Assembly (NCBI GenBank): GCA_051453625.1
Contig: JBOZIK010000001.1
Coordinates: 73,248,532-73,312,531, forward strand
Source: Welwitschia mirabilis
Taxonomy: Eukaryota; Gnetophyta; Gnetopsida; Welwitschiales
Length of the DNA stretch: 64,000 nucleotides
Direction of reading: 5' to 3'
Shown: piece after piece, positions 23,446-35,019 of the stretch
Position numbering within the stretch: the stretch's first letter is position 1
Layout: every line of letters starts with the position of its first letter
Position numbers and translations under genes: made by a program
The notes under the pieces: model-generated
What the model saw: only the letters and a program-made list of their open reading frames with translations
What the model was told of the DNA's origin: nothing
The model's database searches: none

Positions 23446-26400
23446 CTAAAGACTATGAAAAATTCCCATGAAAGTATTATGAATGATTTATAGTTAATAA
23501 ATAAAACTAGGCTTGTTTTCTATTTCTTATGCTTTCTTTGTTTCAAATAATTTATTTAATTATTATGAATTTTATTTATAATAATATTAAGTATAATCGT
23601 ACATACTTAATTTTTAAATATCTTGATGTTTTTATTATTTTGTCTTTGAACTAACTGTGTTAATTATCATTATCATCAAATCTAAAATTTTTGCATAAGA
23701 TATCCTATTTACCCTACCCCTTTAGGATAGCTGTCTCTAATACGATGAACATAAAGCATAAAATTCCTTCAACTAAATGTCAAACATTCTCCACTTTTTG
23801 AGTTAATTATCCCTAACTAAACCTAATTCATCTTCTTAAGGTATATTTATAATGCTAGGATATATAGTTGATATGACCTAGTCTATCACATACTCTAGTC
23901 ATATAGCCTTATTCTATGAACCTAATGGATCTTAGACTTAAAAGACTACAAACATAGAAAAAGTAAATATGTAATTAATAATTATCTAATGAATTCTATG
24001 ATTAATTTTGCTTTTATATTAAATCAAATATTTTACTTATTATAGGAAGATACTTAAGGCAAGAATTAGGTGAACTATTATTAATCATTGAAGGACAAAG
24101 GAAAATATGAAAGAAATCCTTGTAAAAAAAGGAAATAGTAACCATATGAACATCGTATGTTAGATATTATATTACGATGTCCTACATGAAAGTCATTGGT
24201 TAAGATAATGTACATTTGTATTAAGACCTATAAAATGTTGGCTTAACAAATGATCAAAATAGTAATCATTCAAGGTATGATCAATTCAAGGTTAAGGAGT
24301 ATCATTTATTAGGATAGTGCTTATTTGTGTTGTAATCAATTCATGATTAGGGTATCATAGGTTGAAAGAGTATCCATGTAACTTAATATTGTTTTAACAA
24401 TAGGGATAGCATTAAATCCTTTGATTGTATTTTTGAAATGTTTTACAATTCATAATTTTTCAAGTCCCTCTCATCATCATTGGAATCAAATCTTACTTAA
24501 TCATCTTGGATTAGAGAGCATAGAGTGATCTTAGAATGAGGAATATAGGCATTTATAATGAAACTAGTTGTAATAATTAAAGTAAAAAGTCAAGTAAGCA
24601 TTAAGAATTCTAATTTTAGGCATAGTAAGGTCTCAAACTAAATTAGCTTAATTAAAGATTATAACAAGCTAATGATTAGATATACATCAAATTCATTACT
24701 AAAAAAACTAGTAACATAACCTATTTAACATAGGATAACAATTTTGTCTAAGACATAGTGATAAAATTTGTGAAACCAAGAGTAATTAATTCTTATAACA
24801 TGTTTCCTTTCTAATAAAATAGAATGATCAAAGAGCACATAAATGTTCATAAGTAAATGATAATATTTATAGCATCTATTCTTAACAAAATTTACATGAA
24901 AATTGTAAGTTATCTAATTATGCAAAAAGTATTTTATATCAATAGACATCCATGCCAATTTGTTTTTTTAAATACATCTTCCTACTTTCAAATGTAAGCA
25001 GATATAAGAATCACATTCTACCTTGTAATCCCTTATCCACAAATAGCATCAAGATGATGCTAGATTAAGAAATAAGTTAAGACAACATAAATACTTTTGC
25101 AAATTTTTCTTATGTATTAAGAGTTAATGATATACAAGAAAAGACTTTAGTTATAACATACTCTTGGGAATTACTGCTTATAAAAGACATGTAATATGCC
25201 TTTTGCAATTCCCCTATTAGGATTTTAGGATCCTACCTATTCTTTAATATAGATAAGATATATCTATTATATTTATGAATATACTTCAAATGTTTACATA
25301 ATTTATGAGAAATGCATCTAGACATTAATAGGTTATAAAACTTACAAACAAATATCTTGCCATTACTAGCTAGCATCAATTTTATATGTATTATAGTAAC
25401 ATTCTTAAAAGAATGAATAATCAATAGTTTATAATATGTATGAAACAAATGGAATGTTAATAGATTATACACAACTAGGTAAGGAAGTTGTGATAAGTTT
25501 TCCTAATCAAGATATTTTTAAAGAAGGAAATTTAATTCATTACATATGCATATGGTCTAAAGTTATAATCTCTTATCTAAACTACATTAATCATAAAAGT
25601 ATTTATTGTAATGTTATCTTCTTCTCATTTAGATAGATACTCTTGTATTTTATAACAATGATGATGCTTTCTAAAGTTCCAAATACTCTTAAAGTACCAA
25701 CTTTTAATAACATTCGTTTCACTGAGTATAATAGCCTATATTTTGAGAATCCTAAATCAATTTTGTAATTCATATTTCAACATAATTTCAAAGAAGAATG
25801 ATAGTGTTCTTATCTTTTTCTTAGATCCACTTAATTCTAGATGTCTATAGCTTGATTTTTCCTATATTTCTAGATTTTTCTTAAAACTTCCTAAGTTCCT
25901 TCTACTATAAGAGCTAATCCACTTTTTATGAATGTTGAATATGACTTCTTTCTAAGCATAGGCTATATTTCTTCGTGTCTAATTGTGAATCCCTCTATCT
26001 AAGTAAGCACAAGGAATTATAGGTTTTTAATTAAAAATGAATTCTCCCTTTAATTTTCATTTTATATTATTTCCATAAGATTCGTTAGCATATGATCCTC
26101 AAGGTACATGTCTTTAAAAATGGGTCTTAAATCATTTCCTTTAGAATATGATCAAGGGATTATAGAATCATATGTTACATTATGAGACTAGATTAATTCT
26201 ATTTGATATTATTTTGGAGCATAGTATTTAGGTTTTATTAATAAGCTTCTAAAGGACTTATAGTACTTGCATAAACACCATGATAATCACAAAAAGCATG
26301 AATTTTTAACAGAAGTGATCTCTTTTGAATATTTTTCAGGACTTCTCTATCCTTGACCTTTCTAGTAGAGTAGTTATGATTCATAAGCGGACATTTAGAA

Positions 26401-27400
26401 GATCAATTTCAGGAAGCATGCTAGTTGCAATAGCACAATAATATTTTATGAGAGCTAAAATGAGTCATGAACATGTTTAAATTCTTACCTAAACACTTGG
26501 AGATATCAAGATCTAATTTTATATGAAGGGATGTTGATGAAGGTTGAAGAAAATGAAAAAGGCCTATCATCCACATTGTCATCTAAATAACATTTGCAAG
26601 ATGATACATAGTGTAAGCTAATAGAAACCTCACTATTTATTGATGGTTATCCTTTCTTATTGTCTAGATGAAAACTAGGAAAATGATAGTCATATGATAC
26701 ATTAGAAGAAAACATGAAGAACAATAATCCATTACACCCAAAAAGTACATGGTAGATGCATTATAACCTATGCTCATTCAGATGACATCTAGAAGGACAA
26801 CTAATCAAATAGATGTAAAACTAATTCCATCAATTATGAAATGATTTATATGTTTACATCTTATTGGTTACTATTTATTCATTTTTTAAACCACTAACCC
26901 AAAACCATCAATAACCCTCTTAAGCATCCCATTTTTTATCTTTAGTGCATCAATTATTCTTATGATGATTTAGAGGCTTGTTGGAATAAGATTCCTGCAT
27001 TGAGGGGTAACTACTTTTAAGTGAATGTAAGACATTTTGATTAATAAAAGATCAATTTGTTTATGCTACTTTCTCTCTTCTATTCTTTATATTCTATGTA
27101 AAAATTGAGTCAATTACGTTAGAGTTGATTTCAATTTTGTTATAGGATATGAAGTCCAAGTTGGATTACAACAAATTGAAAAACTTAACTAAGTAAGTAC
27201 ATTTAAATTTTCATCTCATCCTTCCATTCTCATTTCATTTCTACTTCATAATTCATTGCATTTAATCCATCCTTGCATTATTATTTCTTTATCATTTTGA
27301 AATTAAATATAAAATCATTTTATTTCATTGCTAAATAAAAAGATGTTTCAAATACACTTTGAATTCATTCCTTAAAGTACAATATTGAATTGATTCTCTA
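23446..27400. other. About 4 kb with nothing recognised
   Basis: A+T-rich. ORFs of 66-79 codons (25233-25636, both strands, overlapping) show no motif or family likeness. I saw no LTR edge, domain or RNA gene. Plus-strand frames at 25660-25760 and 26520-26700 have short readable patches I could not assign. Confidence 0.45.
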
Positions 27401-27403
27401 TAC

Positions 27404-27522
27404 GTGTGTGTGTGTGTGTGTGNNNNNNNNNNNNNNNNNNNNNNNNNNNNNNNNNNNNNNNNNNNNNNNNNNNNNNNNNNNNNNNNNNNNNNNNNNNNNN
27501 NNNNNNNNNNNNNNNNNNNNNN
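27404..27522. repeat. TG microsatellite running into a 100-N gap
   Basis: A short TG run (about 27404-27422) is followed by exactly 100 Ns (27423-27522). Confidence 0.95.
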
Positions 27523-27639
27523 TATAGGAAGTGTGTCCTATGTTCAATGAAATGATATTTAAACATTAGGCTCTCTGGAATGTTGTAATTTTAGGGTACA
27601 TGCAGTAGAGAAATCATAAGGAAGTTCTTATTTTGTCTT

Positions 27640-28525
27640 CTAAGATCTTGCATTCACAGTATACATAAATAAACCATAATAGAGATCAAAGCTATCATCT
27701 GCAGTATTCTTGACACTCTATAGCAGTGTCTCATAACCTTTGGTATTGATTGGAATAGATTCCAAATTTAGCTTCCCTAACATCCTTTCAATAAAAGGTT
27801 CTAAAATCTCTTTCATAAAGGCTAAAAATGAATCACTTTTTTTTTCGGCTTTTTGACTCCATATTATAGGGTGAATCCATGGGTGATAAAATAACTTTTA
27901 GCAGCATGGTGGTCATGCTCTACACATGACATTTCAATTCTTATATAACCTTCCTTTGCAAATATTTCAAGGAACTAATGACAACGTTTAGCTCTCAACT
28001 CAACACCAACTTTGAACTTATTATAGACAAAGGGAAGGCCTCCCTAACCTACTTTATCACTTTGAGGTTCAAACATGGGATGTGTGTAATGTATATCAAA
28101 TTCTTGGGGTAGAACCTACAAAAATAAATTTCGAGGAAATTCTTTCACTGAAAGAACATCAACAAATAATGTGCTCCTCTTCAATCTTTGTGTTGGAAAG
28201 GATTTTAACATAGACTCTATTGATATGATAGATGTATATAGCAGAATCACTTCTAGCTGCTCCTCACAGAAATCATCTGGATCATGAAAAAAAAAGAAAA
28301 AATTGGACATTCATCTTCTGAGTAACATCTAAGTAATCTGTTCATGGATAGACCAGTACAGTATGACCGTGATTGATGATAAGTTTTGTAAGAAACTGAC
28401 CATAATTATCAAAACCCACTATACCAATCCTTAACTAAGAGTTTGCCTTTCATTATTCAAACTTTTTTAATTTAGAATCATATGGTTGAATTGCATCTAA
28501 TGCCTTATCAATAAACTTCCTATCC
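27640..28525 (-). pseudogene. TyrA: Arogenate dehydrogenase pseudogene (TyrA family)
   Basis: Plant arogenate dehydrogenase makes tyrosine from arogenate with NADP in plastids. The minus strand reads, in order, LDAIQPYDSKL (28490), the Rossmann start IGIVGFDNYGQFLTK (about 28410), PDDFCEEQLEVILLYTSI (28230-28285), LKRSTLFVDVLSVKEFPRNL (28125-28185), THPMFEPQSDK (28060), GGLPFVYNK (28030), EMSCVEHDHHAA (27920), and near the end INTKGYETLL and DSFDLYYGLFMY (27660-27740). These are the conserved blocks of the plant enzyme in the right order. The second Gly of the GxGxxG nucleotide-binding loop is Asp here. Stops interrupt it (two just after QPYDSKLKKFE, others at TGG and CAG positions). The transit peptide and last residues are not seen. 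Without introns in the covered part it could be a retrocopy, but many plant copies are intronless too. Confidence 0.9.
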
Positions 28526-28833
28526 AGATAACATTTACATTGTGTACTTCTTAGTGTAGAATGAAAGAATGATTTCTGATATCCATTTTAACTTTTCATG
28601 AAATGCAGCCTCACATCATGAGAGGGATTTGAACATTTGAAAGAGATAGATAAACCACTAACTAAAAGGGTCATGTAAATAAGATTACTTTATCAAGGAA
28701 AATGGATNNNNNNNNNATGTTTATAAATGATTTTTTAAATTTAGCAGTGGAAATGTCTACAACCGAAATGTGATGCCTCATCCAATGAAAAATATAAGCT
28801 TCTCAAAAAAAATCTCCGTTAAGTTTTTTCATT
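28526..28833. other. Spacer between pseudogene and copia element
   Basis: Contains a 9-N gap at 28708-28716. A transit-peptide region of the arogenate dehydrogenase copy would fall here on the minus strand, but I cannot read one. Confidence 0.5.
28708..28716. other. Assembly gap (9 N)
   Basis: Nine Ns. Confidence 0.99.
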
Positions 28834-28838
28834 GAGCC
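28834..28838. repeat. Target-site duplication of the copia element, left copy (GAGCC)
   Basis: GAGCC directly precedes the TG of the 5' LTR; the same pentamer directly follows the 3' LTR at 34828-34832. Confidence 0.92.
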
Positions 28839-29769
28839 TGTTAAGTATGGCTCAAATTTAAGCACACATCCATAAGCATTGAAAGGGAAGTGACAGCATA
28901 AGCACCCATAGGAAAGCCTCAAAATGGATGGCATTCATGTAGAAATTCATAACTTTGTTGCTATATAAAGTGAGCGAACTTTAGCCTCATTGAATGACCA
29001 TAGCCATCTTCTTCTAGTGGTTTCCTTCTACCAACTATGCTCATGGGTATTGTTCTTCCTATGAATGTCGAAGCTCGGCATATTTCTTCTATGTCTCAAT
29101 TTGGCTGCCCATTCATTGGCAGCCCAATTTTTATCCTTCTGCTCTTTTTCCTTGATACTATGCACACTTCCTTGCTAGTCTCCTGACGTCAACACATCTT
29201 CTCATTACCTGTTGTCCTGTGTCTCCATGTAGCATTACATCATTCACACTCCTTTGTACCTGCATTCATTTCTTCTTCACTTGTAACTACTGTGCATTTG
29301 TCTTCTCGCATGCTACCCTTCTCGCACATCATTCATTTGCGGCATGCTCCTGTCATGCTCATCATCAATGCCTGCACCCTATAGCTGTGCCTGCTCCTTC
29401 ATGTCATGATCGTTGTTAGCACCTATACCCTGCGACTACACCTGTTCCTTCACACCGTGCTCACCATCTGTGCCTGTGGCTAGTGACTATGATTATTTTA
29501 TTTGTGTCAGCTTCCGTCATTTGCTTTGTGTCCTTCTCTCTTGGCCATTTTCTTCTGTCAACACTTTCCTTGAGCATGCTACTCATCTGTGCTCTAGCCT
29601 CCCAGTTGATGCCTAACTTCTGCCTTCATCTTAACATATTTTCTATTTGGCATAGGATATCTTTTATTATCTAAATAGTTTTTAAACTGACAATGCTAGC
29701 CACTGTAATACAAAAGCTTTATTGTTGTTAAATCTTATGTTGCCTTCCCATAAATTTTTTGTCCCAACA
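28839..29769 (+). repeat. 5' LTR of the copia element
   Basis: Starts TGTTAAGTATGGC and ends ...GTCCCAACA, two bases before the primer-binding site. ORFs inside (29219-29674) are overlapping, Cys/Ser/His-rich readings of pyrimidine-rich LTR sequence and are not genes. Confidence 0.92.
28962..28970 (+). promoter_or_regulatory. TATA box in 5' LTR
   Basis: TATATAAAG, about 124 bp into the LTR, kept in the 3' LTR at 33983-33991. It is the likely Pol II promoter of the element. Confidence 0.7.
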
Positions 29770-29771
29770 AG

Positions 29772-29784
29772 TGGTATCAGAGCA
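29772..29784 (+). other. Primer-binding site (initiator tRNA-Met type)
   Basis: TGGTATCAGAGCAGG lies just after the LTR end. TGGTATCAGAGC is the standard plant copia site complementary to the 3' end of initiator tRNA-Met. Confidence 0.92.
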
Positions 29785-29808
29785 GGGTTCTCCAGTTAAT
29801 AATCAAGG

Positions 29809-30597
29809 ATGTCAATAGTTACTAAATTTAAGATCAAGAAGTATGATGAAAAACTTAGCTTCTCTATGTTGCATGTTTAGATAAAGTTCATTATTACTTA
29901 AAACATCTTGAAGAAGGCTTTGAATGGTAAGTTAAAGAAACTAGATACCATGTCTGATGAGAAATGGGATGAGTTAGATAAAAAGGCCCTGTCAGCAATC
30001 TAATTATTCTTGTTCAAGGAGTTTTTTCATGATGTCATTAATGAAACCACTGCTACAGGTCTATGGCTGAAACTGGAATCGTTATACATGACCAAAAGTC
30101 TAGCCAATAAGCTTTGTCTCAAGGAACGCTTAATCACCATTCGTATGGTTGAAGGTACTCCTATTCAATCACATATTAATATGTTTAATTATATTTTTAT
30201 GAATTTAGAGAATTTAGATGTAAAAATTGAAGATGAAGATAAGATTGTTTTGTTGGTTGTTTCTTTACCTTCTACTTATAAGAATTTTAAAGAAATTATG
30301 TTATATGGTAGTCTTGATATCTTATTTTTTGAAGATATAAAATCTAATTTATTGTTTAAGGAGAAGTTTGATCTTAAAATTTACTCTGAGGACAAGGGTA
30401 AGGGTCTGTATGTTAGGGGTAGGAGTTGAGAAAAGGGGAGTACTAAGAACTACAAAAAGTCTAGGTCCAAGTCAAGAGGACATAAATCCAACCATAAAAC
30501 CTGTTGGTATTGTAAGAAATTAGGGCATGAACTGTCAGAATGTTATAAGTTAAAAAATAAAAAAGAAAAAAAAGAAAAAAAGAAGCAACCTCAATAA
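29809..30597 (+). pseudogene. Gag of the copia element (broken)
   Basis: Gag packages the element RNA. The first ATG after the primer site (29809) opens MSIVTKFKIKKYDEKLSF, as expected of the copia gag N terminus, but a stop follows within about 20 codons and another before 30010. From 30010 the frame is open for 139 codons and covers the conserved core (TGLWLKLESLYMTKSLANK, then ENLDVKIEDEDK and VSLPSTYKNF). After one more stop it continues to a CCHC zinc knuckle at 30502-30543 (CWYCKKLGHELSEC, all four ligands present) and a Lys-rich tail ending at a stop near 30595. Three or more nonsense changes make it a pseudogene. Confidence 0.9.
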
Positions 30598-31080
30598 TCT
30601 GCTGAGGCTAATGCAGTTGAGACTGATTCTGAGCTGATGTTCTATTATCTGTGTTATCTTCAAATAAAAGAAGCAAATTTGAATGGATTCTTAATTCTGG
30701 CTATACATTTCATATCTGTCCTCATAAGGAATGGTTTACAACTTTTGAATTGGTACATAGTGGTGTTATCTTAATAGGCAATAATGCCCAATGCAAGGTT
30801 ATGGGAATAGGTACTATTTAGGTTAAAACCCATGATGGTATAATTAGGATACTTTATGATGTGTGATATGTACCTGAGCTCAAACAGAACTTAATTTCTT
30901 TAGGTACAGGCAAATCTAATGCATGTAAATATGTAGCTGAAAGTGGAATTCTAAAGGTTATTAAAGGTTCTCTTGTTATTTTAAAGGCTAACTGATGTGG
31001 TATCCTGTATGTCTTACAAGGTTCTACTATTATAATTTCAGCCACTGTTTCAACATTTATGCCTGATTCTTACATCACCT
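30598..31080 (+). pseudogene. Copia protease remnant
   Basis: The retropepsin-like protease cuts the polyprotein. WILNSGYTFHICPHKEWFTTF begins at 30684. The catalytic motif, Asp-Ser-Gly in the family, reads Asn-Ser-Gly here, with the Asn codon at 30693-30695. The rest of the domain is readable to about 30990 (VKTHDGIIRILYD, YVPELKQNLISLG), with stops between. Loss of the catalytic Asp means no protease activity even without the stops. Confidence 0.87.
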
Positions 31081-31640
31081 GATTATGGCACATGTGTCTA
31101 GGTCACATGAGTGAAAAGGGCATGCATATCCTAATTAAGAAGGATCTTTTATGTGGTTAGAGTATTGGTAAGTTGAAGTTCTATGAACATTGCATTTTTG
31201 GGAAGTAGAAAAAGGTTAGTTTCTCTACTGCAACTCACCATACTAAAGGCATTATAGATTATGTTCACTCTAACTTGTGGGGATCTTCCAAGGTTCCTTC
31301 TATTGGTGGTCATCATTATATGATTACTATTATTGATGATTATTCTCATAAATTCTGGGTTCATTTTTTCTGGCACAAAAATAAAACATTATTCATTTTC
31401 AAAAAGTGGAAAATTCTTAGTGAAAACTATACTAGTAAGAAAGTCAAGAAACTCAGAACTGATAATGGGTTAGAGTTCTGTGAGAGTGATTTTAATGCAT
31501 TTTGTGTCAATAATGCTATTACTAGACATAAGAAATTTGTTGAAACACCACAGCAGAATGGTATGGCAGAACACATGAATAAGACTCTACTTGAAAGGGT
31601 TTATTGTATGCTCTCTAATGCTAACTTATGGCAATAACGT
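31081..31640 (+). pseudogene. Copia integrase remnant
   Basis: Integrase inserts the cDNA. The zinc-binding HHCC part reads LWHMCLGHMSEKG at 31082 with a later Cys pair (HCIFGK near 31190). The catalytic core follows: the first Asp is replaced (HSNLWG, Asn codon 31272-31274). The second Asp (LRTDNG, codon 31461-31463) and the Glu (QQNGMAEHMNKTL, codon 31568-31570) are kept. Two stops lie between the zinc part and the core, and another ends the core at 31637. The 120-codon open stretch 31275-31637 is therefore an internal piece, and its ATG is not a start. Confidence 0.92.
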
Positions 31641-32150
31641 GATTTATGGGTTGAGGTAGTTTCTAAAACTTAGTCAATCACTCTCCAAATTTATCACTCA
31701 ATTTCAAAATTGCAAAAGAGATTTAGTCAGGTAATTCTATTGACTACTCTAATTTAAAAAAATTTGGATTTCCTACATATGCACATGTAAATGTTGGTAA
31801 ATTAGCACCCAGAGCTATTTAGTGCATATTTCTTAGTTATGCATTTGAGTCTAAAGGATACTATTTATGGTATCTTAAGTTACATAAAGTGCTTCTTAGT
31901 AGAGATGAATTTTAAGGAGAATGCTTTGATTTCTCTGAAGAGCAATTATATTGCTTGTTTTGCTCTAGATACTAATGATTAGAATACTGGTAAGTAGGTG
32001 GAGTTAGAGGTGACATCCACTACACCTACTATTATTAATTCCATTCCTTCCTCCTCTACTAAATCAAGCATTGATAATGATAATGACGATAATGTTCCTT
32101 ATACCACTACTCGTATTTAACCACAGTAAGGTTATTCGCTTGCTCAAGAT
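31641..32150 (+). pseudogene. Copia integrase C-terminal region and linker
   Basis: Readable scraps such as FGFPTYAHVNVGKLAPRA and KGYYLWYLKLHKV show the conserved copia block between integrase core and RT. Many stops and shifts follow, with an acidic linker near 32060 (NDNDDN). Confidence 0.75.
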
Positions 32151-33230
32151 CATCCTAGGAGAATGATTAAGAAACTAGCTAGATACACTAACAATGATGA
32201 TGATTTAATAGCATATGCTCTTTTTGTTGCCCAAGAAATATCTAAAGGTATTGAATCTTTATCTTACTCTAAAGCTGTTTCTTGTGCTAAATCTATTAAG
32301 TGGTTAATGGTAATGAATGAAGAATTTGAAAGTCTCTATAAGAATAAGACTTGAGATTTGTGTGAGCTCCCAAAAGGCAAGCATCCTTTGAAATGTAAGT
32401 GGATCTACAAGAAAAAGGATAGCATCCCTAAGGTTGAAGATGCAAGGTGGAAAGCACATTTGGTTGTCAAAGGGTACAACCAAAAAGAAGGTATTGATTT
32501 TAATGAAATTTTCTCACCTGTTGTACATCATACCTCCATTTATGTGCTACTCATATTTGTTGTATTGTTTGACATGGAGTTGAATCAACTTGATGTCAAA
32601 ACTACTTTTCTACATGGAAAACTTAATGAGGAGATCTATATGAAATAACCTAAGGTTTTTGTAATTCTTGGGAAGAAACATTATGTTTACCGCCTCAATA
32701 AGTAGTTATATGATCTTAAACAAGTTCTTAGGCAGTGGTATAAGAGGTTTGATGCATTCATGCTTAGGAAAGGCTATACAAGAAGTCAATATGACAATTG
32801 TATTTACTACCAGCTTTAGCCTGATGAGTCTTTTGTGTACTTGTTGCTTTATGTATATGATATGTTAATTGCTTTCGCAACAAGTCTTTGATTTCCAGGT
32901 TGAAATTTCAACTCAATAAGGAGTTTGACATGAAAGATCTTGGTGAGGCCAAGAAAATTCTTGGTGTGGAAATTCAAAGAAATTGTAAAGCCAATAAATT
33001 ATTTCTTTCTCAAAAGAATTATATTGAGAAAGTTCTTAACAAATTCAATATGTTGGAATATAAACCTGTTTCTACTCTCTTAGTTGCTCACTTCAAATTG
33101 TCCTCTAACTATTGCCCTAAAATTAAAGAGGAGATTGAACGCATGATAAATATTTCATATTATAGTGTAATTGGTAGTTTAATGTATGCTATGGTATCAC
33201 TAGACTTGATCTTGCATATGCTGTAAGTAT
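32151..33230 (+). pseudogene. Copia reverse transcriptase remnant
   Basis: RT copies element RNA. The N-terminal part reads KAVSCAKSIKWLMVMNEEFESL at 32270, then LPKGKHPLKCKWIYKKK at 32367, KGYNQKEGIDFNEIFSPVV at 32470 and LNQLDVKTTFLHGKLNEEIYM at 32581-32643. After a stop and a frame change, the active-site region reads LLYVYDMLIAF at 32847. The family motif is YVDD, so the first catalytic Asp is Tyr (codon 32856-32858). From 32888 the open frame MISRLKFQLNKEFDMKDLGEAKKILGVEIQ continues to 33226. Order and wording are clear; the stops and the active-site change exclude function. Confidence 0.94.
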
Positions 33231-33822
33231 GGTGAGTAGGTATATGCAAAATCCTGGAAAGAATCATTAGAATGTTGTCAAATGAATCCTTCATTATTTA
33301 AAGGGTTCTTCTGATTTAAGCTTAGTGTTCGATAGAGGTAGAGCTATTTATAACAATGTAGTTGGATTTACTGATTCTAATTATGGTGGTGATTTAGATA
33401 AGCGAAGGTCTCTTTCAGGTTACATTTTTACTCTCTGTAATTCTGCCATCAGTTGAAAGGCTTCTCTTCAGTTCATCGTTGCATTGTTTACAACTAAAGT
33501 GAAGTATGTTTCAGTGTCTAAGGGTGTGAAAGGGACTACATGGCTACATGAACTAGTTCTTGAGCTTAGTGTAGTCTAAGAGGGGGCCGTTGTATTTTAT
33601 AATAGCCATAGTGTTATTCATCTTACCAAGAATGATATATATCATTTAAAAACCAAGCATATTGATGTCAAGCACTACTATATCAAATAAACTCTTAGTG
33701 TAGAAGAAATTTTGGTAAGAAAAGTTTATACTTCTAAAAATCCTGCAGATATGTTAACTAAGCCTCTTCCTACTACCAAGTTCAAACATTGTTTGAACTT
33801 AGTTGGCATATGCAATACTTAA
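33231..33822 (+). pseudogene. Copia RNase H remnant and pol stop
   Basis: RNase H degrades the RNA of the hybrid. The frame reads GFTDSNYGGDLDKRRSLSGYIFTL near 33368-33435, then a stop where family members have Trp (TGA for TGG at 33454), LVLELSVV, and finally PADMLTKPLPTTKFKHCLNLVGICNT ending in TAA at 33820-33822, which is the natural end of pol. The purine tract and 3' LTR follow at once. Confidence 0.92.
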
Positions 33823-33849
33823 GTACCCTTAGTTTATTGAATTTGAGCT

Positions 33850-33859
33850 AAGGTGGAGA
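33850..33859 (+). other. Polypurine tract of the copia element
   Basis: AAGGTGGAGA sits directly before the 3' LTR and is the usual plant copia plus-strand primer. Confidence 0.88.
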
Positions 33860-33860
33860 T

Positions 33861-34827
33861 TTTTAGATGTGGCTTAAATTTAAGCACACATCCATAAGCA
33901 GTGAAAGGAAAGTAATGGTGTAAGTACCCATAGGAATGCCTTAAAATGGATGGTATTCATGTAAAATTAGTGACTTTGTTACTATATAAAGTGAGTGAAC
34001 TTTGGCCTCATGGAATGACCACATTCATCTTCTTCTAGCAGTTTCCTTCTGCCAACTATACTCATGGGGTATTATTCTTCCTACCAATGTCGAAGCTTGG
34101 CATATTTGTTTTGTATCTCAGGTTGGTTGTCCATTCACTGGTAGTCCAATTTTTCTCCTTCTGACATCGACCTCTTTTCCCTTGATGTTGTGCACACTTC
34201 CTTACTAGTCTTCTAAAGTTAATGCATCTTCTAGTTGCTTATTATCCTATGTCTTTATGTGGCTTCACACCATCCATCCTCCTTTGTGCCCATACTAGTT
34301 TCATCTTCGCTCATGAGTACTGTGTATCTATTTTCCCACACGCTACCCTTCTCATGCACCATTCATTCACGCCACACTCTTATTGCACTCATCATCAACA
34401 CCTATGCCTTGTGGTTGTGCCTGCTTCTTTGCATCGTGCTTGTCGTCAGTGCTTATGTCTTGTGGCTATGCTTGCTCATTTACATTGCACTCATTGTCTG
34501 CACCTACGGCCAGGGGCTGCACCTGTTTCATTCATAATGATTTTTGTTATCTACTTTGCATCCTTCTCTCTTGGTTGTTTTCTTCCATCAATGCTCATTT
34601 ACGCTCTGGTCTTCTGGTTAATGCCTAACTTCTGCCTCCATCTTGACTTACAGATCGTTCCTCCCATGCAATCTCTACATTGTGCTGCAATTTGATGTAT
34701 TTTCTATTTGGCATTAGATATCTTTTATTATTTAAATATTTTTTAAATCGATAGTGCTAGCCATTGCAATAAAAAAATTTTGTTGTTAAATCTTATGTTG
34801 CCTTCCCATAAAGTTTCTTTTCCAATA
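33861..34827 (+). repeat. 3' LTR of the copia element
   Basis: Starts TTTTAGATGTGGC, aligned base for base with the 5' LTR start, and ends ...TTCCAATA, followed by the GAGCC duplication. It is 36 bp longer than the 5' copy, and terminal TG/CA are mutated to TT/TA. The 157-codon ORF at 34222-34695 and the overlapping ones are chance readings of pyrimidine-rich LTR sequence. Confidence 0.92.
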
Positions 34828-34832
34828 GAGCC
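34828..34832. repeat. Target-site duplication of the copia element, right copy (GAGCC)
   Basis: Perfect match to 28834-28838. Confidence 0.92.
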
Positions 34833-35019
34833 AAATCTTCATGAATGTTCTAAATTCATGCCTTGCAGAAAGATCTTTATTCCATTTTTATTTTACAAAG
34901 AATAGGATTAGACATTTTAGGGTTATTTGGTAGATGCCTCTCTGATCTTTGATTTACTACTTCTAAGTCTACTCTCATACCAATAGTAGGATGAATTCCT
35001 TAAGCATAGATCAGGCCTA

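Larger units (their letters stand above)
28839..34827 (+). mobile_element. Ty1-copia retrotransposon, Tork/TNT1-like, dead
   Basis: A complete element: two LTRs of 931 and 967 bp, a tRNA-iMet primer-binding site, gag, protease, integrase, RT and RNase H in copia order, a purine tract, and a perfect 5-bp target duplication. Gag wording (LESLYMTKSLANK) and the RT/RNase H text fit the Tork/TNT1 branch. The coding region has multiple stops and at least three damaged catalytic residues, so it is inactive. It is more readable and less A+T-biased in its LTRs than any other element here, suggesting the youngest insertion. It landed between two minus-strand plant-gene fragments. Confidence 0.95.

Noticed and set aside
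29219-29674. Three overlapping Cys/Ser-rich ORFs
   Set aside because: Inside the 5' LTR of the copia element; chance readings.
30854-31376. Minus-strand ORFs of 63 and 75 codons
   Set aside because: Shadows of the copia protease and integrase on the plus strand.
34222-34695. 157-codon plus-strand ORF rich in Cys, His and Ser
   Set aside because: It lies wholly within the 3' LTR of the copia element; the 5' LTR does not keep the frame, and overlapping ORFs in other frames are equally open owing to pyrimidine-rich sequence.
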